NCBI RefSeq assembly: GCF_001662875.1
Contig: NZ_JPVZ01000002.1
Location: forward strand, 248,001 to 312,000
Source: Thalassospira tepidiphila MCCC 1A03514
GTDB taxonomy: Bacteria; Pseudomonadota; Alphaproteobacteria; Rhodospirillales; Thalassospiraceae
DNA: 64,000 nt
Direction of reading: 5' to 3'
Within the stretch, counting starts at the first letter, position 1, and every line of letters begins with the position of its first letter. The position numbers were made by a program, and so were the translations under genes. Positions 18,418 to 26,813 of this stretch are shown here, in pieces. The notes under the pieces are model-generated. The model saw only the letters and a program-made list of their open reading frames with translations. It searched no databases and was not told the DNA's origin.

Positions 18418-19581
18418 TTAGAATAAATGGCCTGCCCGGTCCTTTTTGGTCTGCAGATAAAACTCGTTATGACCATTGGACGGGAATTTATGCGGGACAC
18501 GCTCGGAAACCGTGACACCCCAGCTTTCAAGGCCGGTCAGCTTCTCGGGGTTATTGGTCAGCAAACGCACACTTTCAAAGCCCATCTGACGCAGCATTTC
18601 GGCCGCCGGGCGATAAACGCGTTCATCTGCGTCAAAGCCAAGCTCCTCATTGGCATCAAGGGTGTCAAACCCGCGATCCTGCAGGGCATAGGCGCGCAGC
18701 TTGTTCACAAGCCCGATGCCACGCCCTTCCTGACGCAGATAAAGCACAATGCCGCCCTGCCCGCTTTTGGCAATTTCCGAAATGGCCCCGCGCAGCTGCG
18801 GTCCGCAATCACAGCGCAGCGACCCGATCAGATCACCGGTAAAGCATTCCGAATGCAGGCGAATAAGCACCGGTTTGTCCCTGACCGGTTCATCAATGAC
18901 GATGGCCAGATGTTCCTGCCCGCCATCTTCCGGGCGAAACGCAATCACAGTCACGTTTTCGGCATCTTCAAGGGGTACACGCGCTTCGCTGACCTGGCGC
19001 AAGGATGCTGCCGAGGCATTTTCATAGCCATTGATGCTTTCAGACTGCAACACCAGCAAATTCTGCGCGTGGGCAAGGGTTTCGAGCTGATCGGCACTGA
19101 CCGGCACCGTCACAACCGCGGGCAATAACCGCGCAAGCTTTGCCAACCGGATGGCCGCATTTTCCGCCATGCTGACCGGTCGCCAATCCCCCTTGGGAAG
19201 CTGATCAAGATCAAGCAACGGATTGGCAATCTCACCCAGACGATTGGCATCAACAGCCGATTGGTCGGCAGAAACAAAGGCGACAAACGGATCATCCTTG
19301 GCCGTCTGACCAAGCGATTTGGCCCGCACACGCGGCAGGACGATTGCCGGTGCGGTGTCACTGCCGGCGATGTCACAAAGACGTTGCAGACCATGCTGGG
19401 AAAGCGGCTCGGCGGCAATCACCGCAACGCTGTGGGCTTCGCCATTGTCATGCCCCTGAACCAGGACGATCTCGCCACGGCGCAAATCTGCCACGGCGCG
19501 GGAAACCGTTACCAGATCGGTTGCCGGGATCAGATTGCTGTCATTTTGGGCCGTCACGGCGGAGCTTTGGGTCATCGGCAT
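18418..19581 (-). CDS. ribA: GTP cyclohydrolase II with N-terminal extension
   Basis: Residues about 195-385 are a clear GTP cyclohydrolase II domain. The zinc ligands Cys246, Cys257 and Cys259 sit in SECFTGDLIGSLRCDCG, and YLRQEGRGIGL follows. The enzyme opens GTP to start riboflavin synthesis. The first 190 residues are not a functional DHBP synthase as far as I can see, but the length and layout resemble the alphaproteobacterial RibA proteins that carry a degenerate RibB-like or other N-terminal region. No FMN riboswitch was found upstream. The gene stands alone, and its upstream region holds a fragment and a full copy of the structured repeat. Confidence 0.92.
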   Translation of the reverse strand: MPMTQSSAVTAQNDSNLIPATDLVTVSRAVADLRRGEIVLVQGHDNGEAHSVAVIAAEPLSQHGLQRLCDIAGSDTAPAIVLPRVRAKSLGQTAKDDPFVAFVSADQSAVDANRLGEIANPLLDLDQLPKGDWRPVSMAENAAIRLAKLARLLPAVVTVPVSADQLETLAHAQNLLVLQSESINGYENASAASLRQVSEARVPLEDAENVTVIAFRPEDGGQEHLAIVIDEPVRDKPVLIRLHSECFTGDLIGSLRCDCGPQLRGAISEIAKSGQGGIVLYLRQEGRGIGLVNKLRAYALQDRGFDTLDANEELGFDADERVYRPAAEMLRQMGFESVRLLTNNPEKLTGLESWGVTVSERVPHKFPSNGHNEFYLQTKKDRAGHLF

Positions 19582-19662
19582 CTTGTCTTTGTGATCACAA
19601 CATCGCGATCCGGTGGCTATGGGGCTGGATAAAGACCCGGTTTAATTCATATAAGCGCATCA

Positions 19663-19756
19663 GGCGATGCGAACCTGCTTGGTCGGTGATGCGCAAAATC
19701 GCAGGAAGACGCGCATCTTTCAAGATTTTACGACACGACTTAGCAGACAAATCGCC
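19663..19756 (+). repeat. Structured repeat, partial third copy (arm one only)
   Basis: This 94-base stretch keeps only the first arm of the element. GGCGAT pairs with ATCGCC and CTGCTTGGTCG with CGACTTAGCAG (one mismatch, one G-T pair). An inner AAAATC/GATTTT helix and the cap AAGACGCGCATCTT follow. It shares the conserved unpaired motif GCAGGAAGA...ATCTT-CAA and CGACA with copies 1 and 2, but its helices have their own sequence. It lies in the ribA upstream region on the opposite strand to ribA. It could be a decayed copy or a minimal form. Confidence 0.6.
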
Positions 19757-19830
19757 CCTACTACCTAATCCGGTTGGGCCGGGAGTTAAAGGACCAAACA
19801 GAAAACAGTTTGTTCTTGAAAATACAACTT

Positions 19831-20095
19831 AGGGTCAGGACCTGTTAATTTGATTTGAATGGCAGAGTTTATATTTGTGAAATCCTAGGAAAATCCCGCA
19901 GGGCGGGTCGGCATCCCGCGCAAGGGGTTTGACACGGGAGTTCGCAAATATAAACTCTGTCCTATGGATCGCTCAGCTTTGCACGGCCTACTTTGTCGCA
20001 AAACCTTGAAAGATAAATATCTTCCTGCGGTTTTGCTCCGCGTATCCGCACAAAGCTGAGCGACCATTCGAACCAAATTAACAGGTCCTGACCCT
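19831..20095 (-). repeat. Structured repeat element, copy 2
   Basis: This 265-bp copy lies on the minus strand. Its ends pair over about 32 bp (AGGGTCAGGACCTGTTAATT with its complement and inward). Arm one has the 16-bp helix GCTCAGCTTTGTGCGG with CCGTGCAAAGCTGAGC, then GCAAAACC with GGTTTTGC. Arm two has GACAGAGTTTATATTTGCGA with its partner and an inner CCCGC/GCGGG hairpin. Loops such as GCGACAAAGTAG, GCAGGAAGATAT and TCAAACCCCTTG match copy 1, while almost every helix differs with compensation. The pairing even extends outward by CTT/AAG. It sits between ribA and the response regulator gene. Confidence 0.8.
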
Positions 20096-20245
20096 AAGAT
20101 GCTGATCCTATGGTTCAGCGCGGAATACGTAATGCATATATGGCGGGCCGGACCCGAAAGCGCCACAAAAACAAGCCGGTAAAATCAACATCAGGCGCAG
20201 ACCCCGGATATGATGGCGGATCTGACAAGCAGCAAGGGATGGTGA

Positions 20246-20935
20246 ATGTCGACAGGTAAACAGGTTCTGGTGGTTGAGGACGATGCAGCGCTCAGCCAGT
20301 CTTTGACGGAACAGCTCAGACTTCATGAAGATTTCGAATGCGTGGTTGCCAACAGCGGCAAGGAAGCGCTCGATCTTGCCAAGGATTCCTATTTTGATGT
20401 GATCCTGCTTGATGTTGGCCTGCCCGATATGGATGGCCGCGATGTCTGCAAACTGATGCGTCGCGCCAATGTCAAATCGCCAATCATCATGCTCACCGGC
20501 GCCAATAGTGACTCTGACACCATTCTGGGTCTGGAATCGGGCGCCAATGACTATGTCACCAAGCCGTTTCGCCTCAATGTGCTTTTGGCCCGCATTCGCG
20601 CCCATATCCGCCAGCATGAACAAAGCGAAGATGCCGTCTTTGTCATCGGCCCCTACAGCTTCCAGCCCAGTGCCAAGATCCTGATTGAAACCGCGACCGA
20701 GAAAAAAGTCCGCCTGACGGAAAAGGAAACCTCGATCCTGAAATTCCTCTTCCGGGCGGGCGACAAACCGGTCAGCCGCGAAACGCTGCTGGATGAAGTC
20801 TGGGGCTATAACGCCGGGGTGACCACCCATACGCTTGAAACCCACGTTTATCGCCTGCGCCAGAAAATCGAAAAGGACCCGTCAAACGCGGCGATCCTGA
20901 TTACCGAACCGGGCGGTTACAAGCTCATCCCCTGA
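20246..20935 (+). CDS. Orphan OmpR-family response regulator
   Basis: The 229-residue protein has a receiver domain (about residues 5-118) with the acidic pair Glu11/Asp12, the phospho-acceptor Asp56 in LLDVGLPDMDG, Thr84 and Lys106 in YVTKPFR. A winged-helix DNA-binding domain follows (about 130-228) with TLETHVYRLRQKIE and a final GGYKLIP. It should bind DNA as a phosphorylated dimer and control transcription. No sensor kinase gene lies nearby, so its partner is elsewhere. The ATG is preceded by AAGGGATGG. A strong terminator follows, so it is monocistronic. Confidence 0.92.
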   Translation: MSTGKQVLVVEDDAALSQSLTEQLRLHEDFECVVANSGKEALDLAKDSYFDVILLDVGLPDMDGRDVCKLMRRANVKSPIIMLTGANSDSDTILGLESGANDYVTKPFRLNVLLARIRAHIRQHEQSEDAVFVIGPYSFQPSAKILIETATEKKVRLTEKETSILKFLFRAGDKPVSRETLLDEVWGYNAGVTTHTLETHVYRLRQKIEKDPSNAAILITEPGGYKLIP

Positions 20936-20965
20936 TCAGACACTGATTTTATCGCCTACAAAAAG

Positions 20966-20993
20966 AAAATCCCGCTGATGCGGGATTTTTTTG
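20966..20993 (+). terminator. Rho-independent terminator
   Basis: AAAATCCCG-CTGATG-CGGGATTTTTTT forms a short stem with a T run directly after the response regulator gene. Confidence 0.93.
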
Positions 20994-21164
20994 TCACAGA
21001 TGTCGGGTTACGGCGTCTATGTTATCGCCCTGATTATCCACAGAGCAGCCCAAGTCATGCAATCGGGCGTTAAATACACAAAATCGACCTAAAACGCGGC
21101 CTTTTTTACAGGTTTTGCCCCGAATATCGATTGAGATACCGAAATTTAGGCCTTTTAAGGCCAA

Positions 21165-21860
21165 TCAATAGCCCCGGGAACCAAAAATAGCCGTCCCAAC
21201 CCGCACATGGGTGGCGCCAAACCGGATTGCAGCCTCGTAATCGCCACTCATGCCCATGCTTTTGATTTTAAGACCATGGCGATCAGCAATCTTGCCAAGC
21301 AGGGTGAAATGCGGTGCGGGTTCTTCGTCCACCGGGGGAATGCACATCAGGCCGATGATCGGTAGTTTAAGCTCTTCCCGGCACATCTTGATGAAGTCAT
21401 CGGCATCCTTTGGCGCGATGCCGGCCTTTTGTTCTTCCTCGCCAGTATTGATCTGAATGAACAGATCCGGGCAGGCACCGGTTTTATCGCGGTGTTTGGC
21501 CAATGCATTGGCCAGTTTCGGGCGATCCACCGTCTCGATCACGTCAAACAGGGCCACCGCGTCCTTGACCTTGTTGGTCTGAAGCGGCCCGATCAGATGC
21601 AGCTCGATATCGGGAAACTCGGCGCGCAATCCCGGCCATTTCCCGGCAGCTTCCTGCACACGGTTTTCACCAAACACACGCCGACCATCCACAAGCGCCT
21701 TGCGCACATGATCGGCATCATGGTTCTTGCTGACACAAACCAGCGTCACATCACCCGGATCACGATCGGCGGCTTCACATGCCGCATTGATATTGCTCTG
21801 GATTTCGGCAAGGTTGTCGGCGACATCGGTTTTGCCAGATGACTGATCATGATGGCTCAT
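21165..21860 (-). CDS. yggS: YggS-family pyridoxal-phosphate homeostasis protein
   Basis: The 231-residue protein is a fold-type III PLP-binding barrel of the YggS/PROSC family. The PLP Lys is Lys45 in VCVSKNHDAD. The family motif ENRVQEAAGKW and the C-terminal MGMSGDYEAAIRFGATHVRVGTAIFG, here split as MGMSGDYEAAI and ATHVRVGTAIFG, are present. These proteins buffer cellular PLP and have no known catalytic activity. An upstream in-frame ATG at 21914 was rejected because GGAC precedes the ATG at 21860 and homology starts there. It is transcribed divergently from the ThiE-like gene. Confidence 0.95.
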   Translation of the reverse strand: MSHHDQSSGKTDVADNLAEIQSNINAACEAADRDPGDVTLVCVSKNHDADHVRKALVDGRRVFGENRVQEAAGKWPGLRAEFPDIELHLIGPLQTNKVKDAVALFDVIETVDRPKLANALAKHRDKTGACPDLFIQINTGEEEQKAGIAPKDADDFIKMCREELKLPIIGLMCIPPVDEEPAPHFTLLGKIADRHGLKIKSMGMSGDYEAAIRFGATHVRVGTAIFGSRGY

Positions 21861-21929
21861 GGAGGGTGGTCCTTCATCGGTAACGCATTCAGGAACGGCA
21901 GGTATAGCTGCCAAGTCGGGAGTGTATCA

Positions 21930-22580
21930 ATGGATAAGGCCCTGTTAAAGCAGGCACGCAGGCTCAATCTGCGCAATGGCGGCCCGAATTGCCCGATTCC
22001 ACCAATTGTTCTGATGACCGATGATCAAAGATTACCCGATCCGGAACCCGCCATCCGCGCCCTCCCCCGCGACAGCATGGTCATTTTTCGCCATTACGAT
22101 CATCCGATGCGTGCAAAGATCGGTGCAAAACTCCGCACACTCTGCCGCGCAAAGGGCATTCCCTTTCTGGTGGCAAACGATGTCGCGTTGGCGCTCAAGC
22201 TCGATGCCGACGGCATGCATTTCCCGGAATACCGCGCCCTGACCGATCCCGGTATTTATCAGCGAATTCCGGAACACTTTATGCGCACATCTGCCTGCCA
22301 CGCGCTGACAACGATCCGACGCCTTGATCTTATTCCTGAAGCAACGCGTCCCGATGGAGTGCTGATTTCCCCGATTTTCCCTACCCAAAGTCATCCGGGC
22401 GCAAATCCGATGTCACGCACTGATATCCGGCAAATATCAAGGATGTGCCACATGCTCGGCATCACGCCGATTGGGTTGGGTGGGATCACCGCGCAAACAA
22501 TCGAAAAACTGCGGATGTCCGCACTTGCCTCCATCGCCGGGATCGGGTTTTCTGGTGCCAACACCCCGTCCACCCGTTGA
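21930..22580 (+). CDS. ThiE/TenI-like thiamine phosphate synthase family protein
   Basis: The 216-residue protein has a TIM-barrel sequence typical of thiamine phosphate synthase: MTDDQRLPDP near the start, FLVANDVALALKLDADGMHF in the middle, then LISPIFPTQSHPGA and GITPIGLGGITAQT. In genuine ThiE, HLGQ and phosphate-binding Gly/Ser motifs bind HMP-PP and THZ-P. Here HFPE replaces HLGQ, so substrate use may differ, as in many alphaproteobacterial second copies. The ATG follows GGGAG. The gene precedes the glycosyltransferase by 18 bases, a probable operon. Confidence 0.8.
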   Translation: MDKALLKQARRLNLRNGGPNCPIPPIVLMTDDQRLPDPEPAIRALPRDSMVIFRHYDHPMRAKIGAKLRTLCRAKGIPFLVANDVALALKLDADGMHFPEYRALTDPGIYQRIPEHFMRTSACHALTTIRRLDLIPEATRPDGVLISPIFPTQSHPGANPMSRTDIRQISRMCHMLGITPIGLGGITAQTIEKLRMSALASIAGIGFSGANTPSTR

Positions 22581-22598
22581 CCGGAGTTCTCCCGCAAA

Positions 22599-23828
22599 AT
22601 GCCCCGGGCCCCGCACCCATCGCGCAAGACATTCACCCGTTTTGCATCCAAACAGCCGTTTCAGTTTGGTCTGCCCAATGTCAGTTCCGGACTTACCCAG
22701 ACATCAGACAACAGCCCGATCTATTTCACTCGGGCAACATCGCTGCTGCGACGGCAAGTTCTGGCGAAGGCCGACGGGGTCAAGATCAAGTCTGACAATT
22801 ATCGGTTTCAGGTTTTGCCACGGGATGGCTGGGGCGAACGGGATTTTTCCGGAAAATCAGTGCTGTTTCTGATCCCCGATGATGCGCTGGGCGACTGTGT
22901 CGGCATGGCACTGTTTCTCCGGGCGCTCAAAAAACGGTTTGGCGATATCCGGATTGGCGTCCTTAATGCTGGCAGCGCATCAGACATCTTTGTGCTGGTG
23001 CAGGGAATCGAGATTTTTCAGCTGTTTATCTCGAGCGCACAGCTCAAACGTTTCGATCACGTCATTGATCTCAGTGAAATGGAAGGTTGGCGTGATATCG
23101 CCACCATGCCGGTCAATCCGGAAGAGGCGCTCTGCGAGGCCTTTGGCATTTCCCCCATTCCGCTTGAAAAGCGGCAATTACCAACAGGAGCACGGCTTAA
23201 AATCGGGATTGTGCCCATGGCATCGTCACCGCTCCGCACCCTGCCCCCCAAACTGGTCAGCGAAGTCACAAAGATGCTGACCAACCGAGATTGCGACATC
23301 ACCATCGTGCTGAATGCCTATCAAGGCGTGATGAAGGACTATAAGGCTGCGTTGAGTGATCTTGGGATCCGGACAGGTCGCAACATTCGGGTTATTGATG
23401 GCTTCAAGACGATCGGCGATCTGGTCAAATTTGTCGGGCAGCAGGATTACCTCGTCGTTGCCGACAGCGGCCCCGCACACATTTCCAAGCTGTTCCAGAC
23501 CCCGGGAATTGGCCTTTACAGTTCCGCAGACGCCAAAACGCTCCAGGGCCGACATACGAATTTACGCGCGTGGCAAAGTGATTTCACGGGACCACATTGC
23601 AGCGCCCCCTGCGGGCTGGCAAAACTGCGCGCAACACCTGATGGTAAAATTGGCTGTATGGGAAGTCTTGGTCTCCCCATCACGGCACTGCCAGACACAC
23701 CCGAAAAAAGTGATCCCGAATTGGCCCGGGCATTGGTCACAAACAAACCGGTGCCCTGCGTTGCCCGTTTGGAAACGGACATTCCAGCAATCAGCGACTT
23801 GATATCCCAAGACCTCGCCAAAGCTTGA
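22599..23828 (+). CDS. Glycosyltransferase family 9 (heptosyltransferase-like) protein
   Basis: The 409-residue protein shows the GT9 two-domain pattern. The N-terminal half begins a Rossmann fold at SVLFLIPDDALGDCVGMALF. The C-terminal half has a nucleotide-sugar region with VVADSGPAHISKLFQTPGIG near residue 285, the classic heptosyltransferase motif that binds the activated heptose. Such enzymes act at the inner face of the membrane to build lipopolysaccharide core. The first 70 residues are additional to the usual fold. The start at 22599 lies 18 bases after the ThiE-like gene. The acceptor and donor are unknown. Confidence 0.8.
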   Translation: MPRAPHPSRKTFTRFASKQPFQFGLPNVSSGLTQTSDNSPIYFTRATSLLRRQVLAKADGVKIKSDNYRFQVLPRDGWGERDFSGKSVLFLIPDDALGDCVGMALFLRALKKRFGDIRIGVLNAGSASDIFVLVQGIEIFQLFISSAQLKRFDHVIDLSEMEGWRDIATMPVNPEEALCEAFGISPIPLEKRQLPTGARLKIGIVPMASSPLRTLPPKLVSEVTKMLTNRDCDITIVLNAYQGVMKDYKAALSDLGIRTGRNIRVIDGFKTIGDLVKFVGQQDYLVVADSGPAHISKLFQTPGIGLYSSADAKTLQGRHTNLRAWQSDFTGPHCSAPCGLAKLRATPDGKIGCMGSLGLPITALPDTPEKSDPELARALVTNKPVPCVARLETDIPAISDLISQDLAKA

Positions 23829-23884
23829 ACCCTCCAAAAGCGTAATCCGTTCGCGCTAATCACATCGACAAAGATCCAAACAAA

Positions 23885-23916
23885 CAAAAAGAAAGGGCGG
23901 CCGAAGCCACCCTTTC
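23885..23916 (-). terminator. Rho-independent terminator of porin 1
   Basis: On the minus strand, GAAAGGGTGGC-TTCG-GCCGCCCTTTC has a stable tetraloop and is followed by TTTTTG. It lies 25 bases after the porin stop codon. Confidence 0.93.
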
Positions 23917-23940
23917 AAAGCCCTGCATAATTCCGAAGAA

Positions 23941-24981
23941 TTAGAAGGTAAGCGCGATACCGGTAACCGCACCGTAACCGTCGTTGTCGGCGATCGCTGC
24001 GTTATCGGATTCGTCATCGAACCAGAAGATTGACGATTTCCAGGCAACGCCTGCGCCAAGCGCATAGGACATCCCGAGGTCAACCGTGCTGACTTCACCG
24101 GTACCGGACAGATCAACGCCATCAGAGGAGCTGTCGATGTCGCGGTTGCCGTATTCCGCATAACCATAGGTCAAAGAGACGGTTGCTGCATCCATCGCAT
24201 AGGAGACGCCAACGTCAAATGCGTCGGTGTCGTCACCGGTGCGGGAGTTTTCACCCTGTGCATAATCGTCTTCGATGTGACCCCAGGAGGTACCGACTAC
24301 GAAGTTGCCGAAACCAACGGTCGCACCAAGGCCATACCAATTGCCTTCGCCCTGGTTTTCACCAGTTGCAGAGAACCCGAGCGCGATACCATCGAATTCG
24401 CCCTGGTAGTTGATGCCAGCCGAGAGGATGTTATCGCCATCGGTTGCGGTGTCGTTGTTGTTCGAACCGCTATCATCAGCATAAGAGAAACCAAGCTGGA
24501 AGCCGCTGATGTTCGGGCTGTAGTAGGTGAAGCGTTTCTGGTCGCCGCTCGACGGAACGGTATCGATCAGGTATGCATCAACCCAGTTGGTCAGGTCGCC
24601 ATCGTTGACGCCTACCGGACCAACGGACGGTGCAGTGAAGCCCATCGAGTCAGCAGCGCTGTCGTCTTTGCCGAGGCGTACTTCACCGAAGCCACCATTG
24701 ATGTACAGGTACTGTTCATCAATCTGGTCAGACGAGGTTTCGCCTTCGAGTTCGATTTTCGCACCAACTTCGATGCCGTTATCAAGCGTGGTTTTGCCCG
24801 AGAAGTGAACTTCGGTGTCGGACTGGAAGGCGTTCTTGGATTCGCCAACATCCTGGTCAGCTACACCAGCCCACTGTTCCATGTAACCACCAACCGAAAG
24901 CTTGATCGGCTCGGAAGCCTGCGCGGTACCTGCGGCTGCGACAGCGACGAGTGCGCTGGAAGCAAAAAGAATCTTTTTCAT
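23941..24981 (-). CDS. Gram-negative general porin (copy 1)
   Basis: The 346-residue protein begins with the signal peptide MKKILFASSALVAVAAAG and a cleavage site AQA-S near residue 22. The mature chain has alternating polar and aromatic strands, many Gly, Asp and Asn residues, and ends in Phe (GIALTF), as needed for BAM-dependent insertion. It is a trimeric 16-strand outer-membrane porin in the porin_4 family. Of two adjacent ATG codons I chose the second (24981), which lies 7 bases after GAGGG. It is paralogous to the next gene. Each has its own terminator, so they are separate transcripts. Confidence 0.92.
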   Translation of the reverse strand: MKKILFASSALVAVAAAGTAQASEPIKLSVGGYMEQWAGVADQDVGESKNAFQSDTEVHFSGKTTLDNGIEVGAKIELEGETSSDQIDEQYLYINGGFGEVRLGKDDSAADSMGFTAPSVGPVGVNDGDLTNWVDAYLIDTVPSSGDQKRFTYYSPNISGFQLGFSYADDSGSNNNDTATDGDNILSAGINYQGEFDGIALGFSATGENQGEGNWYGLGATVGFGNFVVGTSWGHIEDDYAQGENSRTGDDTDAFDVGVSYAMDAATVSLTYGYAEYGNRDIDSSSDGVDLSGTGEVSTVDLGMSYALGAGVAWKSSIFWFDDESDNAAIADNDGYGAVTGIALTF

Positions 24982-25453
24982 CATAACCCTCAATAGAATG
25001 ACGTTTTGGGACGAAGGGGTGTGAACCGGACGGCCCTTCGTTCTGTCGAGAGTGATATGGCCATTGAAATGAATAAGGGTCAATTATAATAAATGGATTG
25101 TGGTCAGTTAAACGACGGTGTGTTGTATTTTTGCAACTTTTGTGTGCCGTTTCTGTTGGGAAATCCGTAACTCGTTGGGTATATATCAGTCAGTTACCTA
25201 GTACGTCGCTCGACATTACTCTCTGTAATCACGCATAATTAACTTATGGTCATTTAATGATAACGTTTCGATTCTCTCACAAATCTGAGTCTTGATATCG
25301 ATTGATAAGGTGAACCTTGGACGGAGACAAGACGAACGACGTCTTTGACATCACCCCGCGTTTTTGATCACGACCGAGTTTTTAACGCTGTTACGTAGCG
25401 TCCCAACTGTGCTCGATGGAGACACGCGTTCGTCTCTGAATTGGCAGGCGAGA
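24982..25453. other. Intergenic region between the two porins
   Basis: This region should contain the promoter and leader of porin 1. On the minus strand TTGACC lies near 25085, and CATATC follows about 18 bases on, which is only a weak candidate for sigma-70. The region is markedly AT-rich compared with the genes. No ORF with a ribosome-binding site was found. Confidence 0.5.
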
Positions 25454-25454
25454 A

Positions 25455-25492
25455 AACAAAAAAAAGAAGGGGGTGGAAAATCCACCCCCTTC
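25455..25492 (-). terminator. Rho-independent terminator of porin 2
   Basis: GAAGGGGGTGGA-TTT-TCCACCCCCTTC is a 12-bp stem followed on the minus strand by eight T residues. It lies 27 bases after the porin 2 stop. Confidence 0.96.
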
Positions 25493-25518
25493 AATCTGTC
25501 GTCTAATCTTAGGAAAGA

Positions 25519-26589
25519 TTAGAAGCCAAGACGGAAGCCGGTAACAACACCGTAACCTTCGTTGTCGTCTGCAGCACCCGGGTTTTCGCCCTGATCGTCG
25601 AACCAGAAGATCGACGAACGCCAGCTAACGCCTGCACCGAGGGTGTAGTCGAGACCTGCATGAACAGTGTTGATTTCGTCAACACCCGAAACGGTCGCGG
25701 AACCATCGTTCTCACCATATGCATAGGTAAGGGAAACGGTAGCTGCGTCCATCGCATAAGATACGCCGATATCGAAATCGGTGGTATCTTCCAGCTTGTT
25801 AGCACCTGCAGCCGGCTCGCCAGCGCCGAATTCGCCATCGGTTTCAGATACAGAAGCACCAACGGTGAAGTTGCCGAAACCAACGGTTGCGCCTACGCCG
25901 TACCATTCGCCTTCCTGGAAGCTCTCACCAACGAGGGAAACGCCAACGGAAACACCGTCGAAGTCGCCACGATACTCAAGACCACCAGAAACGCGGCTAT
26001 CGCCGGTTGCAACGGTGTTGCTGTTTTCGGAGGAGTCGTCGTCTGCGTAGGAGATACCAGCTTTGAAGCCACCAAGGGTCGGGGTGTAGTAGGTAACGCG
26101 TTTGGAGTCACCACCAGCCGGAACGGTGTCCGGAATTGCGTTGGTGGTTACCCAGTTGCCAAGGTCGCCGTCGTTCGCGCCAACCGGACCAACGGACGGA
26201 GCGGTGATGCCCATGTCAGCTGCTGCGCCGTCTTCCGCGCCGAGACGAACTTCACCGAAGCCGCCGCTGACATACATCCACGATTCGTCAATGTTGGTTG
26301 CGCCAGACGAACCATCGTCAGCCGAATTACGAACGTTGCTGTTGTTGCCTTCGAGTTCGATGGAAGCACCAACTTCAATACCGTTATCAAGGGTGGTCGA
26401 ACCCGAGAAGTGGATTTCGGTGTCAGACTGAATTTTGTTTTTGGCTTCGAAGCGGTTTTCTTCAGATGCAGCGCCTACCCACTGCTCCATGTAACCACCT
26501 ACGGACAGGCTGATCGGCTCAGAAGCCTGAGCTGCGCCTGCGAAACCAACAGCGACAAGTGCGCTGGAAGCTACCAGAATCTTTTTCAT
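25519..26589 (-). CDS. Gram-negative general porin (copy 2)
   Basis: The 356-residue protein has the signal peptide MKKILVASSALVAVGFAG with AQA-S cleavage and a C-terminal Phe (FRLGF). It shares nearly identical first 35 residues with porin 1, including SEPI-LSVGGYMEQW, and the same strand pattern, with divergent loops. This indicates an older tandem duplication with variation in surface loops. I chose the ATG at 26589 after GAGGGAAA rather than one 12 codons upstream. It sits upstream of porin 1 on the same strand, but a terminator separates them. The solute range cannot be told from sequence. Confidence 0.92.
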   Translation of the reverse strand: MKKILVASSALVAVGFAGAAQASEPISLSVGGYMEQWVGAASEENRFEAKNKIQSDTEIHFSGSTTLDNGIEVGASIELEGNNSNVRNSADDGSSGATNIDESWMYVSGGFGEVRLGAEDGAAADMGITAPSVGPVGANDGDLGNWVTTNAIPDTVPAGGDSKRVTYYTPTLGGFKAGISYADDDSSENSNTVATGDSRVSGGLEYRGDFDGVSVGVSLVGESFQEGEWYGVGATVGFGNFTVGASVSETDGEFGAGEPAAGANKLEDTTDFDIGVSYAMDAATVSLTYAYGENDGSATVSGVDEINTVHAGLDYTLGAGVSWRSSIFWFDDQGENPGAADDNEGYGVVTGFRLGF

Positions 26590-26760
26590 CTTTTCCCTCA
26601 ACGTCTTTGAATGCGTTTTACGCAATACAAATATTTTGGACAGCTTTTGCCGCCCGGTTCGACGCTATGGAGCCAGCATTTGGCTGCCCCGTCAATCATA
26701 GTGTGATCAAAATGCGACATTTGTTTAAAAATGTTGCACAAAAACCACACATGTTTTTAT

Positions 26761-26788
26761 TTGCCGTTTGGCCCAACCGCCTTATAGT
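26761..26788 (+). promoter_or_regulatory. Candidate sigma-70 promoter for the DUF3576-lptE-holA operon
   Basis: TTGCCG at 26761-26766 and TATAGT at 26783-26788 are separated by 16 bases. The predicted transcript would start about 20 bases before the TTG start codon at 26814. An imperfect inverted repeat (ACATTT...AAATGT, about 26714-26735) lies just upstream and could be an operator. Confidence 0.45.
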
Positions 26789-26813
26789 GCGGTCACGTAT
26801 TAGAAAGGCACTC

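Noticed and set aside
19582-20245. FMN riboswitch upstream of ribA
   Set aside because: None of the conserved FMN aptamer segments is present. The region holds the structured repeats instead.
21861-21929. TPP riboswitch before the ThiE-like gene
   Set aside because: The 69-base gap is too short and lacks the aptamer motifs.
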